The notes under the pieces were generated by a model. The model did no database searches, had not been told where the DNA came from, and saw nothing but the letters and a program-made list of their open reading frames with translations. A program made the translations under genes and the position numbers. Shown piece by piece: positions 7,959-15,391 of a DNA stretch of 15,594 nucleotides. This stretch comes from Gammaproteobacteria bacterium. Its GTDB lineage: Bacteria > Pseudomonadota > Gammaproteobacteria > Chromatiales > Chromatiaceae. The DNA lies in assembly GCA_013041975.1 (NCBI GenBank), contig JABDQZ010000098.1, positions 1-15,594 of the forward strand, given 5' to 3'. Positions within the stretch are counted from its first letter, which is position 1; each line of letters begins with the position of its first letter.

Positions 7959-8259
7959 TTTTCTACCTAACAATGGACACTGCAAAGCTGTACTCACACA
8001 AAATTCGAAATTTACTGCACACGGTGGTTTTTATTGCTGCCATGTCGGTATAGACAGACAATCTGTGCTTCCTTCATACAAGCAGACTGATCCTTCACTA
8101 TTCAGATCACACCCGGATACCCAGGAAAGTATCAAACGTGACTCCAGGCATCGATTTTTTATGAATACAATCTGATGGCCTCGTCCTCATTCTATTAAGA
8201 TAAGCGATGAGGTAAACTCTATTGATCTGCCGCTAACATAATAACCGGGAAGCAAAACA
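7959..8259. other. Intergenic stretch without a supported gene; one hairpin
   Basis: About 300 nt separate cbpM from the DUF389 gene. A 78-codon frame here begins inside cbpM and has no recognisable content. CCTCAT (8185-8190) and ATGAGG (8207-8212) can form a 6-bp stem with a 16-nt loop, without a U-tract. No clear promoter was found for the DUF389 gene. Confidence 0.5.
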
Positions 8260-9246
8260 TTGAAGTATGTCGAAGTGATCGCCGATACTGGCAGTGCTGA
8301 CACCATTTTTGCTATTTCAGAAAAAGTAAAAGCCCAGGATTTTCGCTTAGGTCTTCCGGGTGATGATGGCATGCAACAGATGCGAATGCTGGTTAATGAT
8401 AGTTCGCTTCAGGAAACGCTTGATACACTACAACATGTTTTGGGTGCGCAAACTAGCGCACGTATTGTGGTCTTAGCGGTAGAGGCATATTTGCCAAAAC
8501 CGGAAGAGGATCAGAATCTGAAAGAAGGTTCTACCTCAATAGCCCGGGAATCACTTTATCAGGAAGTGATAAAGGGTGCGCGAATTGACTTAAATTTTTT
8601 TCTGTTAGTCATATTATCCACCGTTGTCGCCAGTATAGGCCTCATTGAAGATAATATTGCTGTGGTGATTGGAGCAATGGTGATTGCACCATTGCTCGGA
8701 CCCAATCTTGCCTTGAGTCTCGGCACTGCATTGGGTGATGCAGCGCTGATGCAGAAATCTATCAAGACACTTGGCCTCGGTATTTTTATTGCCATTGGGA
8801 TATCAGTAAATATTGGTTGGTTTTGGCCTGGTGAACTGGCAAGCGATGAACTCATGGCACGTACTGAAGCGAATCTTGATTCTATCGCTCTGGCACTTGC
8901 ATCAGGTGCTGCTGCTACCCTTTCCCTCACCACCGGCTTATCAAGTGTACTGGTTGGCGTCATGGTGGCGGTTGCCTTACTTCCCCCAGCCGTAACTCTG
9001 GGTATCATGCTGGGAAAAGGGGAAATACAACTTGCCATCGGAGCGGGTTTATTGCTGGCAATTAACATTGTGTGTGTCAATCTTGCCAGTAAGCTAGTAT
9101 TCATCCTTAAAGGTTTTCGCCCCCGAACCTGGTTAGAAAAGGAGAGGGCGAAATCGGCGATGTGGCGGTATCTACTGGGCTGGGTATTTACATTGATTGC
9201 GCTCTCGTTTTTTATCTATATACGCAATGCCCAATCTACGATGTAA
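8260..9246 (+). CDS. TIGR00341/DUF389 family membrane protein
   Basis: The 328-residue product is a DUF389 protein. About 100 cytoplasmic N-terminal residues form a small alpha/beta regulatory-like domain (MKYVEVIADTGSADTIFAI at the start). Five or six membrane helices follow, at about 111-130, 132-160, 170-190, 208-248, 256-283 and 303-320. The segment IGAMVIAPLLGPNLALSLG (137-155) and the VALLPPAV motif (238-245) are the family's hallmarks. The substrate and role of DUF389 proteins are not settled. The start is TTG with GGGA nine bases before it, and the N-terminus agrees with family members that begin MKY. No partner gene is adjacent; it appears to be a single-gene unit. Confidence 0.88.
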   Translation: MKYVEVIADTGSADTIFAISEKVKAQDFRLGLPGDDGMQQMRMLVNDSSLQETLDTLQHVLGAQTSARIVVLAVEAYLPKPEEDQNLKEGSTSIARESLYQEVIKGARIDLNFFLLVILSTVVASIGLIEDNIAVVIGAMVIAPLLGPNLALSLGTALGDAALMQKSIKTLGLGIFIAIGISVNIGWFWPGELASDELMARTEANLDSIALALASGAAATLSLTTGLSSVLVGVMVAVALLPPAVTLGIMLGKGEIQLAIGAGLLLAINIVCVNLASKLVFILKGFRPRTWLEKERAKSAMWRYLLGWVFTLIALSFFIYIRNAQSTM

Positions 9247-9300
9247 GTCACTGTGTTATAAGCTACCAGAGGTCAGGCTCGAACAGATACGAACGCTAAG

Positions 9301-9315
9301 CCAGAGATTTTCTGG
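9301..9315 (+). terminator. Weak candidate terminator after the DUF389 gene
   Basis: CCAGA and TCTGG form a 5-bp stem with a 5-nt loop (GATTT), followed by TTTATT. It lies about 55 nt past the stop. The stem is short, so the call is tentative. Confidence 0.3.
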
Positions 9316-9524
9316 TTTATTGGACGGTAGCAACTACTGACGAGCCAACGGTTGATGATTCTGGCTGATTTCTGCTTTCGACAATAAACGGACTCAATTG
9401 AATATTGAAAATGCTGAATATCAGAAATATGCTAATGTAGGTTACAGGTTGCCGTTTCAGACGATTTCAATATCTCACAAAATTGTAGCGAATCCCCAAA
9501 ATGAAGCTAATGAAGGTAATGTTT

Positions 9525-9731
9525 ATGTCGCTCATCTTGGGGTTTATTACAGGGGGATATGGGCTTTATTTAATATTGTTTACATCATACCTTGATGAAG
9601 GTGGTCTGTATGAAATTTTCCTTATTGTTGGGCTGATTACAGTCGGAGTGTTTCTGTTAGTACCCGCGAAAATATATATCATTATTCAGTTAACGACGCG
9701 TGAACATAACAGGCGGAAAAACAACCATTAA
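9525..9731 (+). CDS. Small hypothetical membrane protein, two helices
   Basis: No family is recognised. From ATG 9525 the product has 68 residues: a first membrane segment (about 2-20), a short acidic turn (YLDEGGLYE), a second segment (about 28-55) and a basic tail (TTREHNRRKNNH), giving a helical hairpin. I prefer 9525 because AAGG lies eight bases upstream; the in-frame ATG at 9501 has no ribosome binding site. The gene stands alone between the DUF389 gene and the insertion element. Hydrophobic pattern and charge distribution favour a true gene, but the short length keeps the call moderate. Confidence 0.5.
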   Translation: MSLILGFITGGYGLYLILFTSYLDEGGLYEIFLIVGLITVGVFLLVPAKIYIIIQLTTREHNRRKNNH

Positions 9732-9924
9732 TTACCTAGTTTGTAATATCTTCTCTTATACATTCTGGTACTTCTGCTCCTTCTGAATAGTTAAATCTTT
9801 CAAAATCCCATTAAAATTTGGAAACCAGACCAAAGCAGATGATATGGACACCGTCCTCCCTTAACCGGCATCTAGGTGCCATGGTTGATATGTAAGCCAT
9901 CAACTAAACAGAGAGGACGATGTT

Positions 9925-10959
9925 ATGAAACAGATTAGCGTAATTGGACTAGACCTTGCAAAAAATGTTTTCCATGTACATGGCATTGATCGAAATGGAG
10001 TCATTGTGCTAGATCGACAGATCAAACGTAACAACCTGCGCTCGTTTTTTGCCCAACTCAAGCCCTGCTTAGTTGGTATGGAGGCCTGTGGCAGTAGTCA
10101 TTATTGGCATCGGCAACTTACTCAATGCGGACATGATGTCAGGATGATGACGCCGGTATTTGTAAAGCCCTATTTGAAAAGCAATAAAAACGACCGCAAC
10201 GATGCTGAAGCCATTTGTGAAGCCGTACAACGCCCATCAATGCGTTTTGTATCGCCCAAAACCCCAGAGCAGCAGTCAGTCATGCACTTGCATCACGGCA
10301 GAAAGTTACTCGTAGAGCATCGAGTTGCTTTGAGTAACCACATGCGAGGTATTTTGTCAGAGTATGGCATTGTGATTCCTCTTGGGAATAAAGCGTTTGA
10401 AAACCATTTGGTCGATGCATTAGAAGATGGCGAAAATGAATTACCTATGTTGACACGACATCTGCTTGCTGAACTTAAGGCAGAATTCAAGCTTTTACAG
10501 TCTCGCATCAACCGCCTGGATCAACTGTTAAAGCAATGGCATAGCCAGGATGAACGTAGCCAACGCCTGGAAACGATTCCAGGTATCGGTGTGCAAACAG
10601 CGACAGCTTTGGTTGGTACCATTGACCAAGCTCAAGACTTTAAAAATGGCAGGCATTTGTCTGCCTACTTAGGCCTGGTGCCCAGACAGGCTTCATCGGG
10701 AGGCAAAGAGCGCTTATTTGGCATTAGTAAGCGTGGAGACCGTTATTTAAGGAAATTATTGATACACGGTGCCAAGGCGGTGATTTTTCATATTAGGCGT
10801 CGATTGAAATTAGGCCTGCCAGGTGGAAATCCCTGGGTCAAGCAATTATTGTTACGCTGTCACCCGAATGAAGTAGCCGTAGCATTGGCTAATAAGATGG
10901 CTCGCATTGTCTGGGTATTGCTGGCAAGAAATGAAACTTATCGGGTGATTGAGCACTGA
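9925..10959 (+). CDS. IS110-family (IS1111 group) transposase, RNA-guided DEDD/serine recombinase
   Basis: The 344-residue enzyme is full length. The N-terminal RuvC-like DEDD domain shows Asp10 in IGLDLAKNVF, Glu53 in VGMEACGSS, and Asp90 and Asp93 in NKNDRNDAEAI. A central coiled segment (about 150-210) leads to the Transposase_20 domain, starting with the helix-hairpin-helix-like ETIPGIGVQTATAL. It holds the candidate catalytic serine at 257/258 in LVPRQASSGGKERLFGISKRGD. Enzymes of this family cut and rejoin DNA through a serine intermediate and are directed by an element-encoded bridge or seek RNA. GAGAGGA seven bases before ATG 9925 supports the start. No stop, frameshift or missing residue is seen, so it is likely active. 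Confidence 0.96.
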   Translation: MKQISVIGLDLAKNVFHVHGIDRNGVIVLDRQIKRNNLRSFFAQLKPCLVGMEACGSSHYWHRQLTQCGHDVRMMTPVFVKPYLKSNKNDRNDAEAICEAVQRPSMRFVSPKTPEQQSVMHLHHGRKLLVEHRVALSNHMRGILSEYGIVIPLGNKAFENHLVDALEDGENELPMLTRHLLAELKAEFKLLQSRINRLDQLLKQWHSQDERSQRLETIPGIGVQTATALVGTIDQAQDFKNGRHLSAYLGLVPRQASSGGKERLFGISKRGDRYLRKLLIHGAKAVIFHIRRRLKLGLPGGNPWVKQLLLRCHPNEVAVALANKMARIVWVLLARNETYRVIEH

Positions 10960-11206
10960 GTGCTAATTGCCTGTTAACTGATGAATGAGTAACGGAGGTC
11001 ACTCAACGATTGCTTAAGTGAAAGAATGACACAACAGGTCGGACCGCGACAGGTCAAACCCGTATTTCGTCCAGAGAATTAAATCTCGAAAAGCAGATAG
11101 GGCCCTGTCGGCGAATATCATTAGGGCCAGGAGCATAGATCTCCATCAACAGGCCGGATGTAAGACGGTAACGATTTTATTGTAGAATCTTTTGCTTGCA
11201 AACGGG
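10960..11206 (+). ncRNA. Right-hand noncoding region of the IS, candidate guide (seek/bridge) RNA
   Basis: No protein frame is supported here. Local stems are present: GGCCCT (11101-11106) with AGGGCC (11123-11128), followed by GGAG (11130-11133) with CTCC (11141-11144). There is also a direct repeat of ACAGGTC in the stretch around 11035-11060. In the IS1111 group the guide RNA is encoded downstream of the transposase, which is where this lies. Placement is inferred from the family; no exact RNA ends or target-binding loops were proven. Confidence 0.4.
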
Positions 11207-11208
11207 CG

Positions 11209-11282
11209 GTGTCCATGTAGGACGAAACCGGTTTTTTGAGATATACGGCAGCAAACTAGTCTTGCCCCGGTTCAGTGGACAC
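11209..11282. repeat. Imperfect inverted repeat, possible insertion-sequence end remnant
   Basis: GTGTCCA (11209-11215) and AACCGG (11226-11231) are mirrored by CCGGTT (11267-11272) and TGGACAC (11276-11282). The left arm overlaps the IS subterminal repeat. The right arm, read on the minus strand as TGTCCACTGAACCGGGGCAA, resembles the terminal repeat of a different insertion sequence. Confidence 0.35.
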
Positions 11283-11544
11283 ATCTAAATTGACCTATGG
11301 ACTTGCCTCGAATCAGTAGAAACTCACCCTGATTTCGGTGAAGTGAAAATTCTCCCGTTAGCTGTCAGTCAGCGGCTCTGATTTCAGAAATCTCCTAAGC
11401 GGTCACTGAAACTGATATATCAGGAGAGGGCGACAGGCTCCTGTGTGGTAATAGCAGAAGTAGCCAGAAATGATTGACCGGTTGAGGCCGCATACCAAGC
11501 TGACATATGCGAACACTTTAAACTTTAGGTTCTGTTAAAAAGTA
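11283..11544. other. Gene-free stretch with clustered palindromes
   Basis: No coding frame is supported. Notable symmetries are TCACC/GGTGA (11324-11341), GCTG/CAGC (11361-11373), GATTTC-A-GAAATC (11380-11392), the perfect 12-mer CTGATATATCAG (11412-11423) and CAGGAG/CTCCTG (11421-11443). TCTCCT (11391-11396) can also pair with AGGAGA (11422-11427). Their role is unknown; the block lies past the 3' end of the minus-strand operon and beside the mobile element. Confidence 0.45.
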
Positions 11545-12108
11545 TCAGTCATTAAGTTTTCGAAATATCCACACAATGGGAAAGAAAAAGACATAATAAC
11601 CTAGGGTTAACAACCCAAATAATCCAACCGAAAACGGATTGGGTACGTTATACAAGAACCAGTCACTTATGGTTTCTGAAAATTCTTCACCAACACTATT
11701 CAGAAACTTTGTCTGAATTTGGTCTCCCTGAAAATCAAGATAATAGTTATCCCTTTCTAATCCGCCTTTCTTTGCCACGACCAATTCCATGTCATCATCA
11801 TTATCCAGCTGCATAAACGATACCAGACCGCCGCCTCCCATATCCCAATCTATTGCAATATCTTTCTTGAGAACCTGGTTGCCATGAGTATCCTTTACAG
11901 TAATAACATATTTTCGTAATTCAGCATTAGCCTCACTAACTTTATTAATTGATGCCACTAACTGATTTTCACCACTACCCCATTCTACTGTGTCACCACG
12001 GTATAAATTTAAACTTGTACGCTGCTGCCCCAGATCCAGATACACAAAGAAAACCAACCATAATAAAACAGGCAATATGAACAGAATTGTTTTCAATTTA
12101 GGCTTCAT
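11545..12108 (-). CDS. Hypothetical membrane protein, helix at each end with a periplasmic domain
   Basis: I do not recognise this 187-residue protein. A helix at about residues 7-26 and another at about 160-182 (LFGLLTLGYYVFFFPIVWIF) enclose roughly 130 residues predicted to be periplasmic and beta-rich. Within it FMQLDNDDDMELVVAKKGG resembles the acidic D-x-D/N-D-x-D loops of Ca-binding repeat (VCBS/FG-GAP-like) proteins, but only one copy is present. It is the last of five minus-strand genes and begins only two bases after the ankyrin gene's stop, with no clear ribosome site, so translational coupling is likely. As part of the operon it probably acts in the envelope. Confidence 0.72.
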   Translation of the reverse strand: MKPKLKTILFILPVLLWLVFFVYLDLGQQRTSLNLYRGDTVEWGSGENQLVASINKVSEANAELRKYVITVKDTHGNQVLKKDIAIDWDMGGGGLVSFMQLDNDDDMELVVAKKGGLERDNYYLDFQGDQIQTKFLNSVGEEFSETISDWFLYNVPNPFSVGLFGLLTLGYYVFFFPIVWIFRKLND

Positions 12109-12110
12109 TT

Positions 12111-12908
12111 TCAGTATGGCGATTTAATTATTAAATCCGCAATGTCGTAGTGACCCAGTTCCTTTGCATACTCCAAAGCTGTTTTTCCATCAACACTTCG
12201 AAGATTGACATCTGAACCCAGCATTAACATAAATTCTGCCATGCGTGGCTTATCGTTGACGGTAGCTGTCATCAATGCTGTGTAACCATCTTCATCCTGA
12301 GCATCGACGGAAGCTCCATAGCGGTACAGAATACGAGCTATTCTTGCTGCCTTATTGAAAGCATTTTGTTCAATAAAAAGATATTTTGTAGCCAAAAACG
12401 GGGTTTCACCATTCATTCCAACTGACACCACATTGACTACTGCACCTGCTTTCAGTAACACGGACAATATCTCTTCAGCCCGGTCTGCAGAAACTGCATA
12501 ATGTAGCACTGACGAGCCATCAAAAGCCTTATGGTTGACATCAGCTCCAAGATCAATCAATGCTTTTGCCATTTCAGCGCTTTCTGCATACATCAGGGGT
12601 GTAGTACCCGCTCCAAGATCAGCATTCACATCAATTCCGGCATTAATCAGCCTGACCACTTCACCTACATCATCATTACCAAGATGGGGCAATAAATCGT
12701 TACTGTAGATCTTCCTGACGGGTGGATTGAACTGCTCAACAGGGATTTCCTCAAGAGTCGATTCCTGACCAATTGCCCTTAAGTAGTCATCCATAACATC
12801 CATGGGCGACAGGTTCGGATCCAGTTCACTGTCTACAGCCACACCTTCAGACTGAACCTGAATACAAAATAATGATAATAAAATTATCAGTATTACTTTT
12901 TTAGCCAC
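12111..12908 (-). CDS. Secreted ankyrin-repeat protein
   Basis: The 265-residue product has a Sec signal peptide (about 1-20, cut near VQS|EG; the Cys at 15 lacks a lipobox). A linker (21-70) leads to about five ankyrin repeats from residue 71 to the end. Repeat hallmarks are clear: GTTPLMYAESAEMAKALIDL with GADVN (101-125), GSSVLHYAV (131-139), GETPFLATKYL (167-177), GYTALMTATV (208-217) and GKTALEYAKELGHYDIADLI (241-260). Ankyrin repeats bind partner proteins, here in the periplasm. Start is GTG with AAGGAGAA seven bases upstream. It follows the small CxxxC gene by 34 nt and precedes the last gene by 2 nt. Periplasmic ankyrin proteins sometimes serve as immunity or inhibitor subunits; that is only a possibility here. 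Confidence 0.88.
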   Translation of the reverse strand: MAKKVILIILLSLFCIQVQSEGVAVDSELDPNLSPMDVMDDYLRAIGQESTLEEIPVEQFNPPVRKIYSNDLLPHLGNDDVGEVVRLINAGIDVNADLGAGTTPLMYAESAEMAKALIDLGADVNHKAFDGSSVLHYAVSADRAEEILSVLLKAGAVVNVVSVGMNGETPFLATKYLFIEQNAFNKAARIARILYRYGASVDAQDEDGYTALMTATVNDKPRMAEFMLMLGSDVNLRSVDGKTALEYAKELGHYDIADLIIKSPY

Positions 12909-12942
12909 TGCGTTCTCCTTCCGGATTATCCAGCAGTATTTC

Positions 12943-13248
12943 TCACTCGATTACTGACATAAAATCCAGACTATCCAATACTTTGGGCATTACTGTCTGA
13001 GAACAAGACTCATCGCAAGCCTGGTGTAAATCATCTAACATGCTTACAATTTTTGTACGGTCCATATTCTCTATATCTTCATTCTCGAATGAATAATTCT
13101 CTACATAGCTTAATTTTTCATTATCAGGTAATTCTGACCACTGCTGATAGGTCATCTGATTGTCAACAGACATTCTGGGTGAGGTTATGAAATAAACCAA
13201 AAATCCGGAGATTAATATTATGATTATCACAACGAATGCTTTGTTCAT
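12943..13248 (-). CDS. Small N-terminally anchored protein with CxxxC motif
   Basis: No known family is evident. The 101-residue product has an N-terminal hydrophobic segment (about 4-22), then an acidic, helical domain presumably in the periplasm. The tail has Cys78 and Cys82 in QACDESCSQ, spaced for a local disulfide or metal pair. The start overlaps the stop of the coiled-coil gene as ATGA (13245-13248), strong evidence for translation coupling and for the chosen start. The tight packing with secreted neighbours suggests it works with them, perhaps as a membrane tether. Confidence 0.72.
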   Translation of the reverse strand: MNKAFVVIIIILISGFLVYFITSPRMSVDNQMTYQQWSELPDNEKLSYVENYSFENEDIENMDRTKIVSMLDDLHQACDESCSQTVMPKVLDSLDFMSVIE

Positions 13249-14516
13249 TGCTTTTCACATCGATGCATGGAAGTTCTGAAACCGGCTTTAGAACCCTGAA
13301 TTCTTTTTCCCCGGATATTCACTTTAAATCCAGATTCGTAGGTCAGGTAATTACCATTGCTATGAATTATAATTTGAAGAGGTGAGGTTTTGGGCTCACC
13401 CTTCCTGGTGTAAGCCTCTTCTACACCTTCATACATATCGACTTTTTTGTCCATGCGCTTCACTTTAAAAAATTGCTCACCATTTTCAAAGTGTTTCAAT
13501 TTGTTAATCGTCAACGCACCACGATAAACACTATTTCTTTTACTGACATTGATTGTAGATGTACTTTTTCCCAATGTAAGAAGCCAGCATCCTTCCAGCT
13601 TGTATTCGGGTGTCGCCCTGGTGAGTAATTTTTCAAGTCCCTTGATCTGTTGTTTTAATTCAGTAATTTTCTTTTCCAGCGGATCAACATACTCAGTAAC
13701 AAAATACTTTTTCGCCTGATCAGAAGTCCATTTCGCTTCAGCTATTTTTCGGTTCAATTCGTTTTGGTTATAGATTTTTCCCGTTGCCTTTAATTCCTGC
13801 AGATATTCTTTTCTTAAATCGATCATCACCTGTATACCCGGGATAAACTCTGGCTCACTCAAACCTGGATGATGCATCCATAAATTCGCTGATTTAACAA
13901 ACAGATTATAGAACTCGAGATCGCTCTCGCTACTTTTCAGCTCTCCCTGTAGCCTTTTCAGTTTCGTATAAACCCCAGTACTTAGCTTGCTGAGATATTG
14001 ATCTCGTTCATTATTCAGGGATTTAAGTTCCGTTGAGGCTTTCTTATAGTCGTCATTCAGCTTTTTCAGCTCTTTAAGAGACGTATCCAGATAGGCTTTC
14101 CTTAAATCTTCAACGGTATCCAGTCGGTTGCCAGAATATGATTTAACCAATGCGCCATTGAAATTATTTATTGAATTCAGCTCACGTTTTGCAGAACTTA
14201 TTTTGGCTCCGACTTTTTGCTTGCCGCTCTCATAATTTTGTTTTTTTAATTCATCTTGCAACGCTTTTATTTGAGCTTTTTTGGCAGCAACTTTTTTAAA
14301 CCATTGTCGTGCCATGCTTGAGAACTCAGAAACCTTAAGCATGGATGCCTGCGTTTTGTTCAACTTCTCGGTGGTCTTGACAAGTTTTACATCAGTATCT
14401 GAAATTTTCTTCTGTAATGCGCTGCGGTTTATTTCAGCCGCAGGAACCGGCATTAAAGACAATAAGATTAGAACAAAAAACACCCTCACCAGGACTGAGT
14501 AGAATTTAGTCAGCAT
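13245..14516 (-). CDS. Periplasmic coiled-coil protein with C-terminal beta-rich domain
   Basis: This 423-residue protein has a Sec signal peptide (1-27, cut after PAA). Residues about 30-305 are a long Lys/Glu/Leu-rich helical region with heptad character (for example KISDTDVKLVKTTEKLNKTQ), interrupted by a compact YNLFVKSANLWMHHPG segment near 205. Residues 306-423 form a separate beta-rich domain beginning EGCWLL and ending MHRCEKQ; Cys310 and Cys420 bracket it and could form a disulfide. The overall shape recalls periplasmic scaffold proteins such as EnvC-like coiled coils, but no LytM or other known C-terminal domain is seen. AGGAA four bases before the ATG supports the start. It begins eight bases after the preceding gene and overlaps the next. 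Confidence 0.78.
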   Translation of the reverse strand: MLTKFYSVLVRVFFVLILLSLMPVPAAEINRSALQKKISDTDVKLVKTTEKLNKTQASMLKVSEFSSMARQWFKKVAAKKAQIKALQDELKKQNYESGKQKVGAKISSAKRELNSINNFNGALVKSYSGNRLDTVEDLRKAYLDTSLKELKKLNDDYKKASTELKSLNNERDQYLSKLSTGVYTKLKRLQGELKSSESDLEFYNLFVKSANLWMHHPGLSEPEFIPGIQVMIDLRKEYLQELKATGKIYNQNELNRKIAEAKWTSDQAKKYFVTEYVDPLEKKITELKQQIKGLEKLLTRATPEYKLEGCWLLTLGKSTSTINVSKRNSVYRGALTINKLKHFENGEQFFKVKRMDKKVDMYEGVEEAYTRKGEPKTSPLQIIIHSNGNYLTYESGFKVNIRGKRIQGSKAGFRTSMHRCEKQ

Positions 14517-14524
14517 GATATTCC

Positions 14525-15391
14525 TTATTTGCCCCGATAGGACATCAAGGCCTTGGATTTAGACTCATTCTTGCAATTGATAGCCCGGTTGCTATGGCAC
14601 GGACCAGGAGGATATTTCATGAAATTATCAGCTTCATGAAAATCCCAACCTTCAAGCACTATCACTACCCCCATCTCATTGGCCAGGTCAAAGTACTGCT
14701 GGGCTTCCTCGGTTTTTTGTCTGGAGGCCCCTGCATTGCCTGCATACCATAACTTGACGGCTGCATTCCAGGCATCAACCCCGGCATTGTAAGCACCATT
14801 AGCTGTATTCAGGTCTTTTGAAGCTCCAACACCCAGCAGGCTGATTTCTTTGGGTTCATCTTCCTGTTCAAACAATGCCCATTGACGCTCGGGACCTGCA
14901 TCCTGTTTTTTTCTGGAGCGAAATTTGGTAGCCATGGCATAAACTGATTTTCCTTTTGGAAAATCAATAAAGCCATAGTCACTCTTAACGTATCGATCAA
15001 ATTTACCTTTGTATGCATCATTGAAGACTTTTGCAAGACTGTCTTCTGTCACACGCTTGCCCGTGAACGGTTCTATATTTCCTATACTTTTTGTAATCAT
15101 CGAAAACCATGGCTTTATATCTGCCATCAGCCTTTTTCTTCCTTGCTCCAGCGATGAGTCAGCTTTGACATATCTATCCTGCTCCTTGAGCTTTTCTCCC
15201 ATCAATACCGCCAGGTGCGAAGGAAAATTATGGGAAATACTTTTCAGCTCAATATCGTTCGGCTCCAAAACCTGACGATCGATTTCCATCAAAAAGAAAT
15301 TGAATTCTTCAGACCATTGCTTAGCTGATACGCTGGTGGTTGAGAATAGAATGGAAAGCAGGGCCACTTTCAAAAAAACTGTTATTGGCAT
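14525..15391 (-). CDS. Secreted alpha-helical protein of unknown function, first gene of the operon
   Basis: I do not recognise this 288-residue protein. It has a signal peptide (1-23, cut after SVSA), then a mostly helical body. A helical hairpin rich in Ala (NGAYNAGVDAWNAAVKLWYA, then QKTEEAQQYFDLANEMG) looks like a single TPR-like unit near residues 197-240. The tail contains GWDFHEADNF and two cysteines, Cys265 and Cys273, that could form a disulfide. GGGGG lies about nine bases before ATG 15391, a strong ribosome site. It is the promoter-proximal gene of the five-gene set and is followed by the coiled-coil gene after eight bases. The signal peptide and coupling make a real exported protein likely. 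Confidence 0.75.
   Translation of the reverse strand: MPITVFLKVALLSILFSTTSVSAKQWSEEFNFFLMEIDRQVLEPNDIELKSISHNFPSHLAVLMGEKLKEQDRYVKADSSLEQGRKRLMADIKPWFSMITKSIGNIEPFTGKRVTEDSLAKVFNDAYKGKFDRYVKSDYGFIDFPKGKSVYAMATKFRSRKKQDAGPERQWALFEQEDEPKEISLLGVGASKDLNTANGAYNAGVDAWNAAVKLWYAGNAGASRQKTEEAQQYFDLANEMGVVIVLEGWDFHEADNFMKYPPGPCHSNRAINCKNESKSKALMSYRGK

Larger units (their letters stand above)
9844..11216 (+). mobile_element. IS110-family insertion sequence, IS1111 group, apparently complete
   Basis: An intact DEDD/Ser transposase is bounded by a 10-bp inverted repeat, ATGGACACCG at 9844-9853 and its complement at 11207-11216. The left flank before the gene is short (about 80 nt) and the right noncoding part is long (about 250 nt). 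Subterminal inverted repeats plus a long right-hand noncoding region are typical of the IS1111 group, in which the true ends lie a few bases outside the repeats. No target duplication is expected or seen. A perfect GTTGAT/ATCAAC hairpin (9884-9904) lies just before the transposase ribosome site. Confidence 0.8.

Noticed and set aside
7939..8175. 78-codon plus frame after cbpM
   Set aside because: It starts inside cbpM in another frame, and its composition looks like random translation of intergenic DNA.
8559..9104. 181-codon minus-strand frame opposite the DUF389 gene
   Set aside because: Long antisense frames are common opposite GC-biased membrane genes; it is Ser/Ala/Pro-rich with no ribosome site, and the sense frame carries the DUF389 motifs.
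9398..9595. 65-codon plus frame
   Set aside because: It overlaps the small membrane protein in another frame, lacks a ribosome site, and has no hydrophobic or domain pattern.
11195..11219. TTGCAA at 11197 as the -35 of a promoter formed when the IS circularises
   Set aside because: Circle-junction promoters are known in this family, but the -10 that the left end would supply (GATATG) is poor and the exact element ends are unknown.
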